A stretch of 64,000 bases of DNA from Naganishia liquefaciens (Eukaryota; Basidiomycota; Tremellomycetes; Filobasidiales; Filobasidiaceae): assembly GCA_013423385.1 (NCBI GenBank), contig BLZA01000030.1, positions 558,001 through 622,000 of the forward strand. Reading direction: 5' to 3'. A program made the translations under genes and the position numbers. Of the stretch, positions 12,219 through 22,048 are shown piece by piece. Below the pieces are notes generated by a model. The model was not told the origin of the DNA, did not search any database, and saw only the letters and a list, made by a program, of their open reading frames with translations. The number at the start of each line of letters is the position of its first letter. The stretch's first letter is position 1.

Positions 12219-14475
12219 ATGTCAGTGGCCACTTTGCGAAGATCAGCTATCGCAAACGCTACCAGGAAACGTACGCTTTCCATCGACCTCGTCTCGCCGG
12301 ATACTTCTCCCCGATTGGAGAGCAACCACCTCATCCAGTCGACACAGATGCAGCTTCATTCGGATTCCCTAAATGGCAGTAGATGGGATGAGGCAAGAGT
12401 GGGTCTCGACAATGAGGCCACGACGGGGACGTACGGACCTTCGCAGCTTTTAAAGATAGGAGTCGCGTCCATCAGACGCAGGTGAGTTCGTAATGCTCAT
12501 AATGATGGTCTCATGTGCTGACTCTGTAGAGATATCAGGTCACGCCGCACTTTCTTCTTCCTAGCCTCATTCATCACTCTGGCAACATGGTTCAACATCA
12601 GGTCGCATCCTTTGCTGGCCGAGATGTCTGGCGTCTCGGATCTCCTCAAGGGCAATGGTCCATTACTCGAGGCCGACAGCCGGAGCTTTCACTTGCGCGT
12701 GATGGACTGTCTCTCCTTTAAGGAATGCCCATGGCTGTTTGGCGACGCAGCAGTAACGAGAGCGCAGGTGATAGCGATGGATGAGCAGTATCTGGAGCCG
12801 GAGCATTTAGCGTTGCCGAGGTTGGCGGAGCCATATCCCGATCTGGCTACTTGGTCAGACGAGAAGAAGCAAAAGAATCTACGGGGACTCGATTGGTTGA
12901 TTGAGCACTACAACGAACGTTGGCGGCCAGAGTGAGTGAAATGATGGCAGCCATCTTTGCGAGCGCTGAGGCATATTTTTGGCAGACCGGAGCTCAAGGC
13001 GGCGAGAAGATTCAATCAGCCCGTATTCCATCGGCTCCGTGACTGCATAAAAGCGTCCATGGCCCCAAGAACACTCAAGAGGGCCAAGTATTTTGACGGA
13101 GGGGAGAAGCCCTTGACGTGTACGCAGGAAGAAATGACGGTGGTCCTCCTGGGCACATACCATTTCGGAGCGGTACATATCGGCTGGGTCAGCGGTGAAG
13201 ATATCTGGTAAGTTCAAAGTCTTTGTGCAATTACACCAATGTTGATGTCGCGCTTCCAGGGCGAGGTCGACAATGGCAACGTTGGACGATCTTGGTTATT
13301 CGTCACTTTATGCCTATGACACCGCGGAAATTTACGAACTTTACTGGGCAATTCCCGATCTCATTCAGATCATCATTGCGCAGACGAGCAACATTCGGGA
13401 ATGCAGGCAACACGGAGTCTACGACCTCTCGAAAGTCTTGTCCGAACCCGACATCAGGCAAGGCGCGCAGATCGCCTTCGTGCAGGCTCAGGCAGGGGAC
13501 AGTCATGAACTAAGAAATCACACCTTGTCCGAATGGAGCAAGCTCGAAGACGACGGGCAGATTGGCCGCTGGAAGAATCCCGTCTTTTACGGACATCCAC
13601 GTCTGTACGGCCAACGGATCTCAGAGGAGCCGGATGCGCTTGATCCAAATTCGCCGAAATACGAGCCTCAGGCAGAATGGCGGTGTGCTCAGGCGCCAGA
13701 TTTCCCTCAAGGTGTGCCGCTGTGGAAGATGTTTGGCTTCCACTTTTGGGAGAACACGGACGAACATCCGCTCGGAGGGCAGTGGACGCTTGCGCCTGAG
13801 CCCTACAGAACATTCCCCTCGCTTGGACAGCCCGACTTCAACATGTATCTCGGATATTCAATCGAGGCGTACTGCGGCGATGTGATTCCTCTGGAAGAGA
13901 GAGAACATCGCGCCTACATCTTGGCCAAGATCCCCGAATACTTTGAGCCTCCGCGATACGGGTTCCACGACCATATTTTCAGCGACATGAAAAAGGACTA
14001 TGGATATGGCTTTGCCGCTGGTATTGGCAAAGCCGGCAGCGCGCTTCCCGACAGCGGGATCACTAATCTCGGGTTCATGACCCTTCCGGAATTCCGTCGA
14101 CAGCTAGGACACAGCAAAGTCCTGATTGGCGTAGGCCGACCCAGGCTCTCTCCGACCCCATACGACGGGCTCTGCATGGGTTTGCCATTCATCAACTCCA
14201 TCATCGATTGGGACAAGAACAACCCGGACGATCAAACGCAATGGTATTCGCAGCACGAAGGCTTGATCAACGTAGGCGAGCCGTACGTGTACAATGTACG
14301 ACAGGGCAACGAGACGCAATTCAAAGCAGCCATTGCCAAGGCGTTTGAAAACCCGATAGGACGCTTCATTCCGCGGCGCATGTCGCAGCCGGCGATGAGG
14401 GCGCGTCATCGATTTTTAGTCGAGGCGGACTGGAAAGCAGTGTACGACGAAAAGTTTGAGGGACAACTGGTTTAG
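12219..14475 (+). CDS. type II membrane glycosyltransferase, GT18 (MGAT5-like) catalytic domain
   Basis: Probable Golgi enzyme. Exons 12219-12481, 12530-12931, 12986-13207 and 13260-14475 splice in frame to about 700 aa. A basic cytosolic N-terminus of about 90 residues is followed by one signal-anchor (RTFFFLASFITLATWFNI), a stem region, and a C-terminal catalytic domain. FNMYLGYSIEAYC, followed by FRRQLGHSKVLIGVGRPRLSPTPYDGLCMGLPFIN, resembles the donor-binding part of family GT18, the animal N-glycan beta-1,6-GlcNAc transferases. Such GT18-like proteins occur in basidiomycetes, where acceptor and linkage are unknown; donor sugar here cannot be told from sequence. The ATG at 12219 is the first in frame. 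Family assignment is moderate; type II topology is clear. Confidence 0.65.
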
Positions 14476-16262
14476 AGAGCTGTCGCTGCGTCCGCAGGCG
14501 GCACGTTCGAGTTGTAACAATTGCCATAGACGTCCGGAGACGCGGACTTTGTATAGAGGACAATACTTTGCTCTGCGTGGGACGGGTGTGCGTAGCTCCC
14601 CTTCGGTCATGGTCTCGTGATCAAGCGTGGACCAGGTTTCGGCTGAGAGGAGTTGGCGAATGGCATCAATGGCGACAACAGATGGGGTCGCGAATTTGCT
14701 TGCGCCGCTTTCAGCCGCTCAACCACGACAGAGTCTTGTTACCTATCCTATCTGGTATACTGGTAGTGAGGCCCTGCATAGTTACGGCCGTAGGCGTTAC
14801 TGCGCTCGATCGCTCGTTCCCATTGCTCGTCGCTCGAACCAGTTGGCCGCATCTTGTGCTAACATCGTGCCAACTTTCGCCAACCCTCACGCTAGTACGC
14901 TAGACACCGAGCGAACCCCTTTCTCCTCAGCTTTCCCCCCTCCCCCTCCCCCCTCTTCTTGCGTCGCGCCAACGCCCTTCCCAGCCCGCTCATTTCAGCT
15001 ACATGTATCAAAATGCAGCCGCTCCGTTCCACTTCCGTACCTGTTGCATGTTCCGCTAGTTCTCGAAGTAGAATCATGCTAGATTCTCCGCTAGATTGCT
15101 CGGATTGATTGGGATTGGGTGAGCTAATCGGTTAGCTTGTCGATTTGCTACAGCCGTCAAGCTAGACTGTCATGAGCTAGTGCCAGCTCTAGTGCCGGTT
15201 GTGTGGACGAAGACGGGACAGAAAGCTGCGCACCAAGGCGCACGGGGACAACTTTGCGGGGGAATAGGAATGCTGTACGATCCATAGCTCGACGCACTAG
15301 AAGCCCTCGAACGTGACCCGCCTTTGGGAATGAGTACCTGAAAGTATCCTTAGACAGATATAGCCCAGCTGATAGCTATCACTTTAAACATGTATGGCAG
15401 AATTTGGCCGATCATCGGGGCTGTCACGCCGCCTGTCACCCAAGCTCGTCACCGTTCGGAACGCATACCGGGTGCATTATTGGTCCTGATCGATAAAATA
15501 TCGGGGTGGCCAGATCCGCTGTCGCAGATCTGGTGATTCCTCAGGAGCCGGTGCCGGTCGATCGGGTATGCGCATGCGGGTAAAGGCCCTAAGAGCTGCC
15601 CCACCAGGCTTGCGGATAAGGCTTCACGCGAGTGGACTTGTGTGCACAACTAGTGAATCATGCTGCAGCCTTGGAAGAGCTCTTGGAAGACCTTGAGCGG
15701 GAGCGGCCAGGAGCTGCAGCGAAACGCGGCGGCATCTGTCATCGCAGTCAGAATGGAGCGAGGCTGAGCGAGCGCGGACGGTAGCTTTGTAGCGTCTTCA
15801 CTCTTGTCCGCCCGTCCTCCTGTCCTGGACTGGAGAGCCAGGAAACGGGTTTTATTTGGCAAAAGTAGTCATGGAATGAAATGAATGAGCAAATAGGCAT
15901 ATGGAAAGAACACTTGGAGAAGCGGTGCAGAAGACGGTGGGGGTGATCCTGTGCGCTCCAACCAGCGAGCGAGACATGTCCGAGCGAGCTGCCGACCTGC
16001 CAGCGCGTCCTCTTGCTCTCTGCTCTGGCGGAATTCCTCTCGCTGCAAGCCGCCGGCGTCATTAGGCGGCGTCGGGGCGGGGCGCGTCTGCTTCCGCATG
16101 GGTCCCGGTGGAGGGGACGGGGCGGGCGCACCGTGGCGCTGATGAGCAGGCGCTAGCAGAGGCCGTTCATTCCAAGAGCGATCCCCTCGTTCGCCGCCCG
16201 CCTGGCTGCCCCTCGTCGCTGTCGATACCGTGTCCGTGTCCGTGTCCGTATCGATCACCGCC
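14476..16262 (+). other. long intergenic and upstream region of the Con7-like gene
   Basis: About 1.8 kb with no supported gene. It contains a strong pyrimidine tract at about 14925-14965, typical of fungal promoters, and an imperfect palindrome around 15509-15533 (CCAGATC, ten-base loop, GATCTGG-type arms). A TGTCCG triple repeat lies just before the ATG (about 16230-16248). A long 5' leader for a regulatory gene is plausible but not shown. Confidence 0.45.
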
Positions 16263-18327
16263 ATGTTCTCAAACGCCTATTCGGGCCCGCACCAGCCAGA
16301 GCTCGACCCCGCACTCACGCAGCCTGATCCCGCCGCCGTTGCCAGCGCGGACTCTGCAAGTATGATGATGGCACACCACCAGCACCAGATCGGACACAAG
16401 GGCCTCGTCGACGATCCCCAGTACGCGCTTCCGCCCATCAGTCAGGATTTTGCCAGGCCGTCGCTGAGCGAAACTCGTCGTCCCGCCACTTCGGCCGGCG
16501 TGCTGCAGCATTTGATCACAAACCAGAATCAGTCCAACGGCGCGAGTGGAAGCAGCGTCGCGAACGAATCGCCCGAGATTGGCACGCACGGCGGCGACGC
16601 AGAATACGACGCGGCAACGGATATCGGTCAGGCCGACCACGCGTATAGCAATCTCGGCGGAATGATCAACAGCATGTCGCATCCACACCAGGCGCATACA
16701 CAAGCGCAACAGCACCAACAGCAACAGCATCATCAGCCACATCCACAACATCAACAACACCAGATGCACTTCCAATACCAGAATCGGCCCGATCTTCGCG
16801 CCCAAAATAGCGGCTATGCCGTCGCCCTTCCCCCGATCAGCCATGACTTTGCACGTCCCACCACGAGCGAGACACGCCGTCCAGCCACATCCGCCGGTAT
16901 CCTGCAGCGGTCCATGGCGCCCGGGACGTTTGGCGCCATGAGCGCGTTCAGCAGTCTCGACGCGCAGCGGAGGGCGAGCATCGGATTGGGCACGATCAAT
17001 GAGCATCAGACGTCGGTGACGCCACAGCCACAGCAGCAGGCGCCGTTGTCTGGGACAACGACGGCGCATCAGTCGTCGGGCTATGGAATGACACCGGCGC
17101 AGGCGACGTACGCCCATGCGCTTGAGCAGCATGCTCGGCGTCAAAGTGATTTGGCCAGCAGTCACAATCCTACGGGATACAATGGCATGTTTGCGCATTC
17201 GATCGACGGGATCGACCCGAATTTGACCGGTATGTTGAACTATATGGACATCACCAGGCGGTTTAGCGTGCCCACGCTCACCACGCTGCCTTTGAATCGC
17301 CCTTCGTCATCCGCCGATGCTGCACCCTCGACAGGCCAATCCGCGCTCACAAGTGCACGCAATATGAACAGCGTCAGATTCAACAATCCCGTCAAGATGG
17401 AAACCGCTGGAGGCGTTGTGGATGGATACGATACGCGCCCGGGATCATCCGGTGGACCCATCTTTCCGACAGATTATCGTATAGGCCTTCACGGCGGATT
17501 CGATCCGTCCACGGGCACGCCCAATGGGTTCTTTCCCGGAACGGGTGACATGACACCGCAGCAACAGCATCAGCTCTACACGCTGCATTCCGCCGCATCC
17601 GGTGTCTTCCCGTCGGCAGGGCCATACAGCAGCGCCGGTATGCCCGATCATCGGAACGGCTCATACTCGTCCGTCTCGCTCGACTCGACGCGGCACGATA
17701 GCCTGACGGAATCGTCCCGCAATCCCTCGTTGCCCGACATTTATCTGCAAAACCGAAGAATGAGCATGGACGCTGTCGCCGCGGCTGCTGCGGCCTCGAG
17801 GAATCCGAGCGTCGCGGATATCTATCTTCATCAGCATTTACAGCGTCGGCCGAGCACGGGCGGCAGCGGAATTCACAGTACGACGCTCGCCGACGCCGCG
17901 GCGCACCAGATGGGCTTGCTCGGCCATACGCACGAAGAGCCGGCGTCGGGCCCGGTCCACAAGAAACGCCCGCGGAGGAAATTCGATCAGATCGAGAGGC
18001 TGTACCTGTGCGGCTATGAAGGGTGCAACAAGTCGTACGGCACGTTGAATCATCTGAATGCGCATGTCAGTATGCAGAAACACGGCGAGAAGCGTAGACC
18101 GGAGGGTGAGTGGAAGGGATACCGCGGATGCGGAGTCCGGCGGCTGACTTGCATTTTCTCCAGAATTCAAGGAAATCCGAGCGGCGTGGCGCAAGAGAAA
18201 GAAGGAAGAAGCCAAGGAGGTGGCAGAGCACCATGCGGTCGTACATGGCGGCTCGCATCATCCCCTCGACATTGAAAGGCTGGAAAAGGATGCCTACGAG
18301 GCGCAGGGAAAGTGGCTTGCGCATTGA
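16263..18327 (+). CDS. Con7-like C2H2 zinc-finger transcription factor
   Basis: Nuclear regulator related to fungal Con7 proteins, which control morphogenesis and cell-wall genes. Two exons, 16263-18105 and 18164-18327, give about 668 aa. The long N-terminal part is low complexity, with Gln/His runs around residues 145-180 and two copies of a LPPIS(Q/H)DFARP-(S/T)-SETRRPATSAG motif near residues 55 and 195. A second internal repeat, RNPSLPDIYLQ and RNPSVADIYLHQ, lies nearer the C-terminus. The C-terminal core KRPRRKFDQIERLYLCGYEGC...SYGTLNHLNAHV, then EFKEIRAAWRKRKKEEA after the intron, is the Con7 signature. The ATG at 16263 has good context (CACCGCCATG); the frame is open upstream but lacks an earlier ATG. 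Confidence 0.85.
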
Positions 18328-18767
18328 CGGTGATGACGAAAGGAGCATTTAGCGGGCCCTCCTCGGATGGGTGGCGGTATGAACCTGCCATTCCGGAGGG
18401 GCCCGGGTTTCCCTTTCGTTTTTTTGAAGTGTTTGAAGTGAAAGTCGGACTATTGGGCTTGTATAGCCGAATCGGGTGTGGTGCATGAGCGAGGAGCGGC
18501 AAGCATAGCCGAGAATCCATGTAGTCTTGTATATTCGTATGTGTGCCATCGATGCATTTCTTGGTGTGGCGAGCGGACACGGCCGAAGCGCAAGGAAGGC
18601 ATCGCAGCCGATAGATCATCGGTATTGCCGTTTGGGATCTGAACCAAGACTCTACAGACCGGCACGGAGCAGCCGAACGCCGAAACATACAAGCGTGTAT
18701 CTGTGAGCCCTACATTGTACAAGAGAAACACCGTGCCCATCTATGTCATCTAGCTATCATTTCATGA

Positions 18768-21633
18768 TCATTCTTCAATCTCTTCCGGATACCGGGACCG
18801 CGTCTTTTCAATGTCCTCTGCAGATCGGGATTAGTCGAGACAATCGCGCTGTCGACACTACACATACCTTTCAGTGAGTGGTAAACCCATTCGACGGCTT
18901 CCGCAGCCCAGTAGAAATCACAGTGCTATGGCCGCCCGGACGATCAGCTGTGCGGCCGCTGCTCTTGCCAGCGAGACCACTCACCTCGCTCACATCGAGC
19001 TTTTCCACGCGAATCACCTTGACGTCTGTTTCTTTCTGCTCCAGTCTCTCCAATAGAGGCTCAGTCAGCACCAAGTAATCGCGGCCACCATAATAGATGG
19101 ACAGCGGGGGGAATCGGTCATCGAACCATCGGTCGAGCGTATCGTCCAGTGTGCACTTGCGGTGCGCAAACCCGCCCTTGCCGCACCACCAGAATACACT
19201 CGCCGAGCTGACGGGCGTGGGCGTGAAGCGGAACATCTTGGTTTTACGACGATGCAGCCTAAGGAAGGGTCAGCGGATCCTTTGTAAAGGATGAAAGGCC
19301 GTACCAGTTGGCATCGGTCCTAGCGGGAACAGTTGTCAATGCCAAGGAATGCGCGTGCCACCACTGAGGCTCACCAATTAAATCTAGAAGCGGCAAGGCA
19401 TCAATACCATGTCACAAACGGCTGGAAGCTACTCACAAGAACGCAAACATTGTACTATGGGACAGTGCGTCTTGTCAGCAATGTCTCCTCGGTCGCAGGA
19501 GAACTCACTATCCAAGCGTGGCCTGGGTCTATGCATCAGCGCGCATTCGATATATGTCGCAAACCACTCACAAAGACCTTGGCCGGCGCATAATCGTAGC
19601 TATACCGCATCAGCGGAATGAAATCCAGCACACCGAATAGCCGCTTCCACGTGCTCCACTCGATCTTGCCCAGCTGCGCAAAGGGAAACCCGCTCGTCAA
19701 GGGCCCGGCATACACCGCGGGCGCCAGCGCGACAAAGAGGCTCATCTTTTTGCCGAGCGAAGGACACATGCCCAGACTCAAGCTGATAAATGCCAGTCCG
19801 TTGCCCTGAGAGTGCCCGACGAACGCGACTTTATCGTACCCCGTCTCACGGCAGACATGCTCGACGAGCGCCGGCAAATCGTACATGGCCAACTCGCGGA
19901 TCGTCCAGTCCCAAAAGCGCGGGTCCGAGGTGGAAAGGTGCCGATGTCCCATGCCGTAAACGGCGCGCGTATTGCCGAGATAGACCTGGTATCCGCCCTG
20001 GCTAGCGAGCCAAAATGCAAGGGACCTGTCCTCCGATGTAATAAAGCTCCCCGAGGACTGGAAGAGGCCGTGCAAAATCAAGACTGGGAAACCGCCGCGT
20101 CCGTCGGTATGCGGACGGGCACGAGGGTCAATGACGCGATTGACGCGCAGAAAGTAGCCGTCCTCGGTCTCGATCTGCTGATTCTCCATGTCCATGCCGA
20201 CGGCCCGTGCATAATCGCGCGGGTCCTTTGAGACCTTTTCATTGGTGCGCCAGTACTGCTCGTCGTCCCAGGGAAATGTCCGCTTCTTGCGTTGTCCGCG
20301 AAGCATGCGCGGGATCTGGAGCCGAAGGTCTGTCGCAACGGCCCAGAGCACGACGCCAGAGAGGAAGATGGTGGAGACGACGAGCGAGATCGATTGCGAG
20401 ACAAAGAGTTGACATTTGGCCAATAGCGTCATTGGTTTCGGCGAGCGCGGTGCATACGTGCTGAGCGACGGCGGAGGAAATGTCGGGCGCAAGAGGTGTT
20501 GCGTCGGCGACGCGGAGCGGTCGATCAAGACGCGGCGAAGGAGCGAACGTCCAGACGGGTCGGGCGAAGGCTGGCGTGAGCTGGCGCGCGAGGCGGACCC
20601 ATCGTCGGTGACCGCCGCTTCGCCTAGGAGACTTCTCTTGGCCGAGGCGAACGCCATATCCAGCGCCGTTGTCCCTGCGAAATAGTCTATTGATTCCTCA
20701 ACGCGCACGTACGGCACGCCGTCGTCCCGTTTTCCAAACTTTCCGCTGGCCTCGGCGCGAGCGCGTCCGGAAAAGACTTGAAAGTCGGGTGTCATGACAG
20801 ACTCGACGCCGCGGTGCGCGCGAGCCTGTTGGTGGAATGTGTGGGCGTTGGGAAGGCCTGAAGGGGGTGACGTGTTAGCGCGATGCGAAGGGAGGAGCTG
20901 CATGGAATTCTTAAGGGGCATTGGAATTCCGCGTGTTCGGCGCGGACGCCGTTTCGCTAGATGTGCTCTGATCCTGGCGATCGTCTGTTGCACGGACGTT
21001 TCTCTGCGATGCTTTCAATCTCGCTGACCTTTGGGAGAACTGTGGACAGGATCTACGTCTGTGTTGGCGCGCCTCCTGTCCAACGGCGCCTCCTATCCAG
21101 CAGCATCTCCTATCCAATAAGACCTCCTTTCCAGCGACATCTCCTGTCAGCAGCACCTGCTATCCTCGCTGCGCTTGATGAGGGGGATACTCGCTCCGCT
21201 CAACGAGATAGGTATTCTCGCTCCCTGCTGTCGCTCGAGGGCATTCTCGGCCGTCGTAGGACGGCCTCGTACCTGCGGCGCTGAAACTCTCGCTTCGCTC
21301 GAGAGGAATCTCGCTCCCTTCGGTCGCTCGCTCAAGGAGACCGCGCCGTCGTCCGTTCGCTCCTCGGCTCGGCCCAGACTCACCCATTGCCGCCCTGCCC
21401 ACCGCGCCATCCAACGCTTCCTCCCCCTCTAGCGGTGCTCCTTCCCCCGGCCTCATCGTCCGCGCATACTCTCCCGGACTCGGCAAACATTCTCCTCGAT
21501 CCCCTACCCTCTCCACGAGCCCCGCCGCGACCTCGCCCAACTGCTCGAGCAGCGGACGGTTCATCTGTGCGCCCCCGGCCGGCAGCGGGTCGTGTGTCGC
21601 ATCGGGCGACGAGTCGCTGGATGATTCGTGCAT
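18768..21633 (-). CDS. steryl-ester hydrolase / acid-lipase-family alpha/beta hydrolase with four microexons
   Basis: Lipase of the Tgl1/Yeh family, which hydrolyses steryl esters at lipid droplets or the plasma membrane. One hydrophobic anchor (LFVSQSISLVVSTIFLSGVVLWAV) precedes the alpha/beta-hydrolase fold with VLILHGLFQSSGSF, the nucleophile elbow VGHSQGN, the conserved MFRFTPTPVSSAS stretch, the acid region YYGGRDYLV and the histidine HCDFYWA. Exons: 21633-21384, 20857-19572, 19528-19509, 19454-19437, 19383-19375, 19319-19305, 19258-18985, 18925-18868 and 18817-18768. Phases fit throughout, and the microexons restore the expected YTMFAFLFNWTDANWLHRRKT. Exon 1 codes 83 poorly conserved residues and is separated by a 526-bp repeat-bearing intron, so a start in the main exon (about 20921) is the alternative. 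Divergent from REV7. Confidence 0.88.
20858..21383 (-). repeat. 526-bp first intron of the lipase gene, carrying the introner-like repeat (arm A)
   Basis: The donor is GTGAGTC at 21383. The acceptor TTCAG at 20858 is preceded by a good branch site, GCTAAC. From the donor inward the intron holds about 315 bp of GC-rich sequence with GAGCGAAGCGAG-type motifs, a perfect GGCCGTC/GACGGCC hairpin (21249-21266) and a 17-bp tandem array. The remainder is unlike arm B. Exon phase fits on both sides (ATG G then GC CTT). The repeat is homologous, in inverted orientation, to the start of REV7 intron 1. Confidence 0.8.
21065..21165. repeat. tandem array of about six imperfect 17-bp units
   Basis: On the + strand the units read, for example, AACGGCGCCTCCTATCC, AGCAGCATCTCCTATCC and AATAAGACCTCCTTTCC, with boundaries at 21081, 21098, 21115, 21132, 21148 and 21165 (one unit is 16 bp). 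In the lipase transcript this becomes a purine-rich GGATAGGAG repeat near the middle of intron 1. Confidence 0.85.
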
Positions 21634-22048
21634 GGCTGGCGTGTGTGTGCCACTGGCTGGGACGGGCCGTCGCTGTCGCCCTGACCGAGTGGGCGGCGCT
21701 GATCTCTCTGCCTGCTGATGATGGGCTGATGCGGATGCGGATGCGGATGCGGCTGTTTGCTTCCGGCGATCTCGGCATCAATCAATACTCGGCGGGTGGG
21801 GCGTGTTTACTTTGTGCCCTCAATCATCTATTAATTAATTCTACGCTGCGCCGAGCAAAAACAGGAAGAGCGACAAGAAGAGCACCCAGGATCGCCGGAG
21901 CCGGTGACGAGCAGCGAAAGCGCAAGCACACACGGCCATGGAGCAAGACACGACGCAGGATGACGCGTTCACTTTTACCCGTGCGCCTGGAGCAGATTCC
22001 GTGCCGCTGGTTGCTGACTGACTGACACATTCCCGCGGCGCGGCAGAA
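21634..22048. promoter_or_regulatory. shared promoter between the divergent lipase and REV7 genes
   Basis: Only 415 bp separate the two ATGs, so both promoters must lie here or in the first introns. The interval holds a perfect (GATGCG)x4 microsatellite at 21728-21751 and an AT-rich patch (TTAATTAATT) near 21830. It is not part of the mirrored repeat, which starts only inside the introns. Confidence 0.6.

Noticed and set aside
16269-17198. 309-codon leftward frame inside the Con7-like gene
   Set aside because: Antisense shadow; the Gln/His repeats on the coding strand become Leu/Trp/Cys runs.
21387-22025. 212-codon rightward Pro-rich frame
   Set aside because: Covers lipase exon 1 in antisense and the shared promoter; arises from GC-rich sequence.
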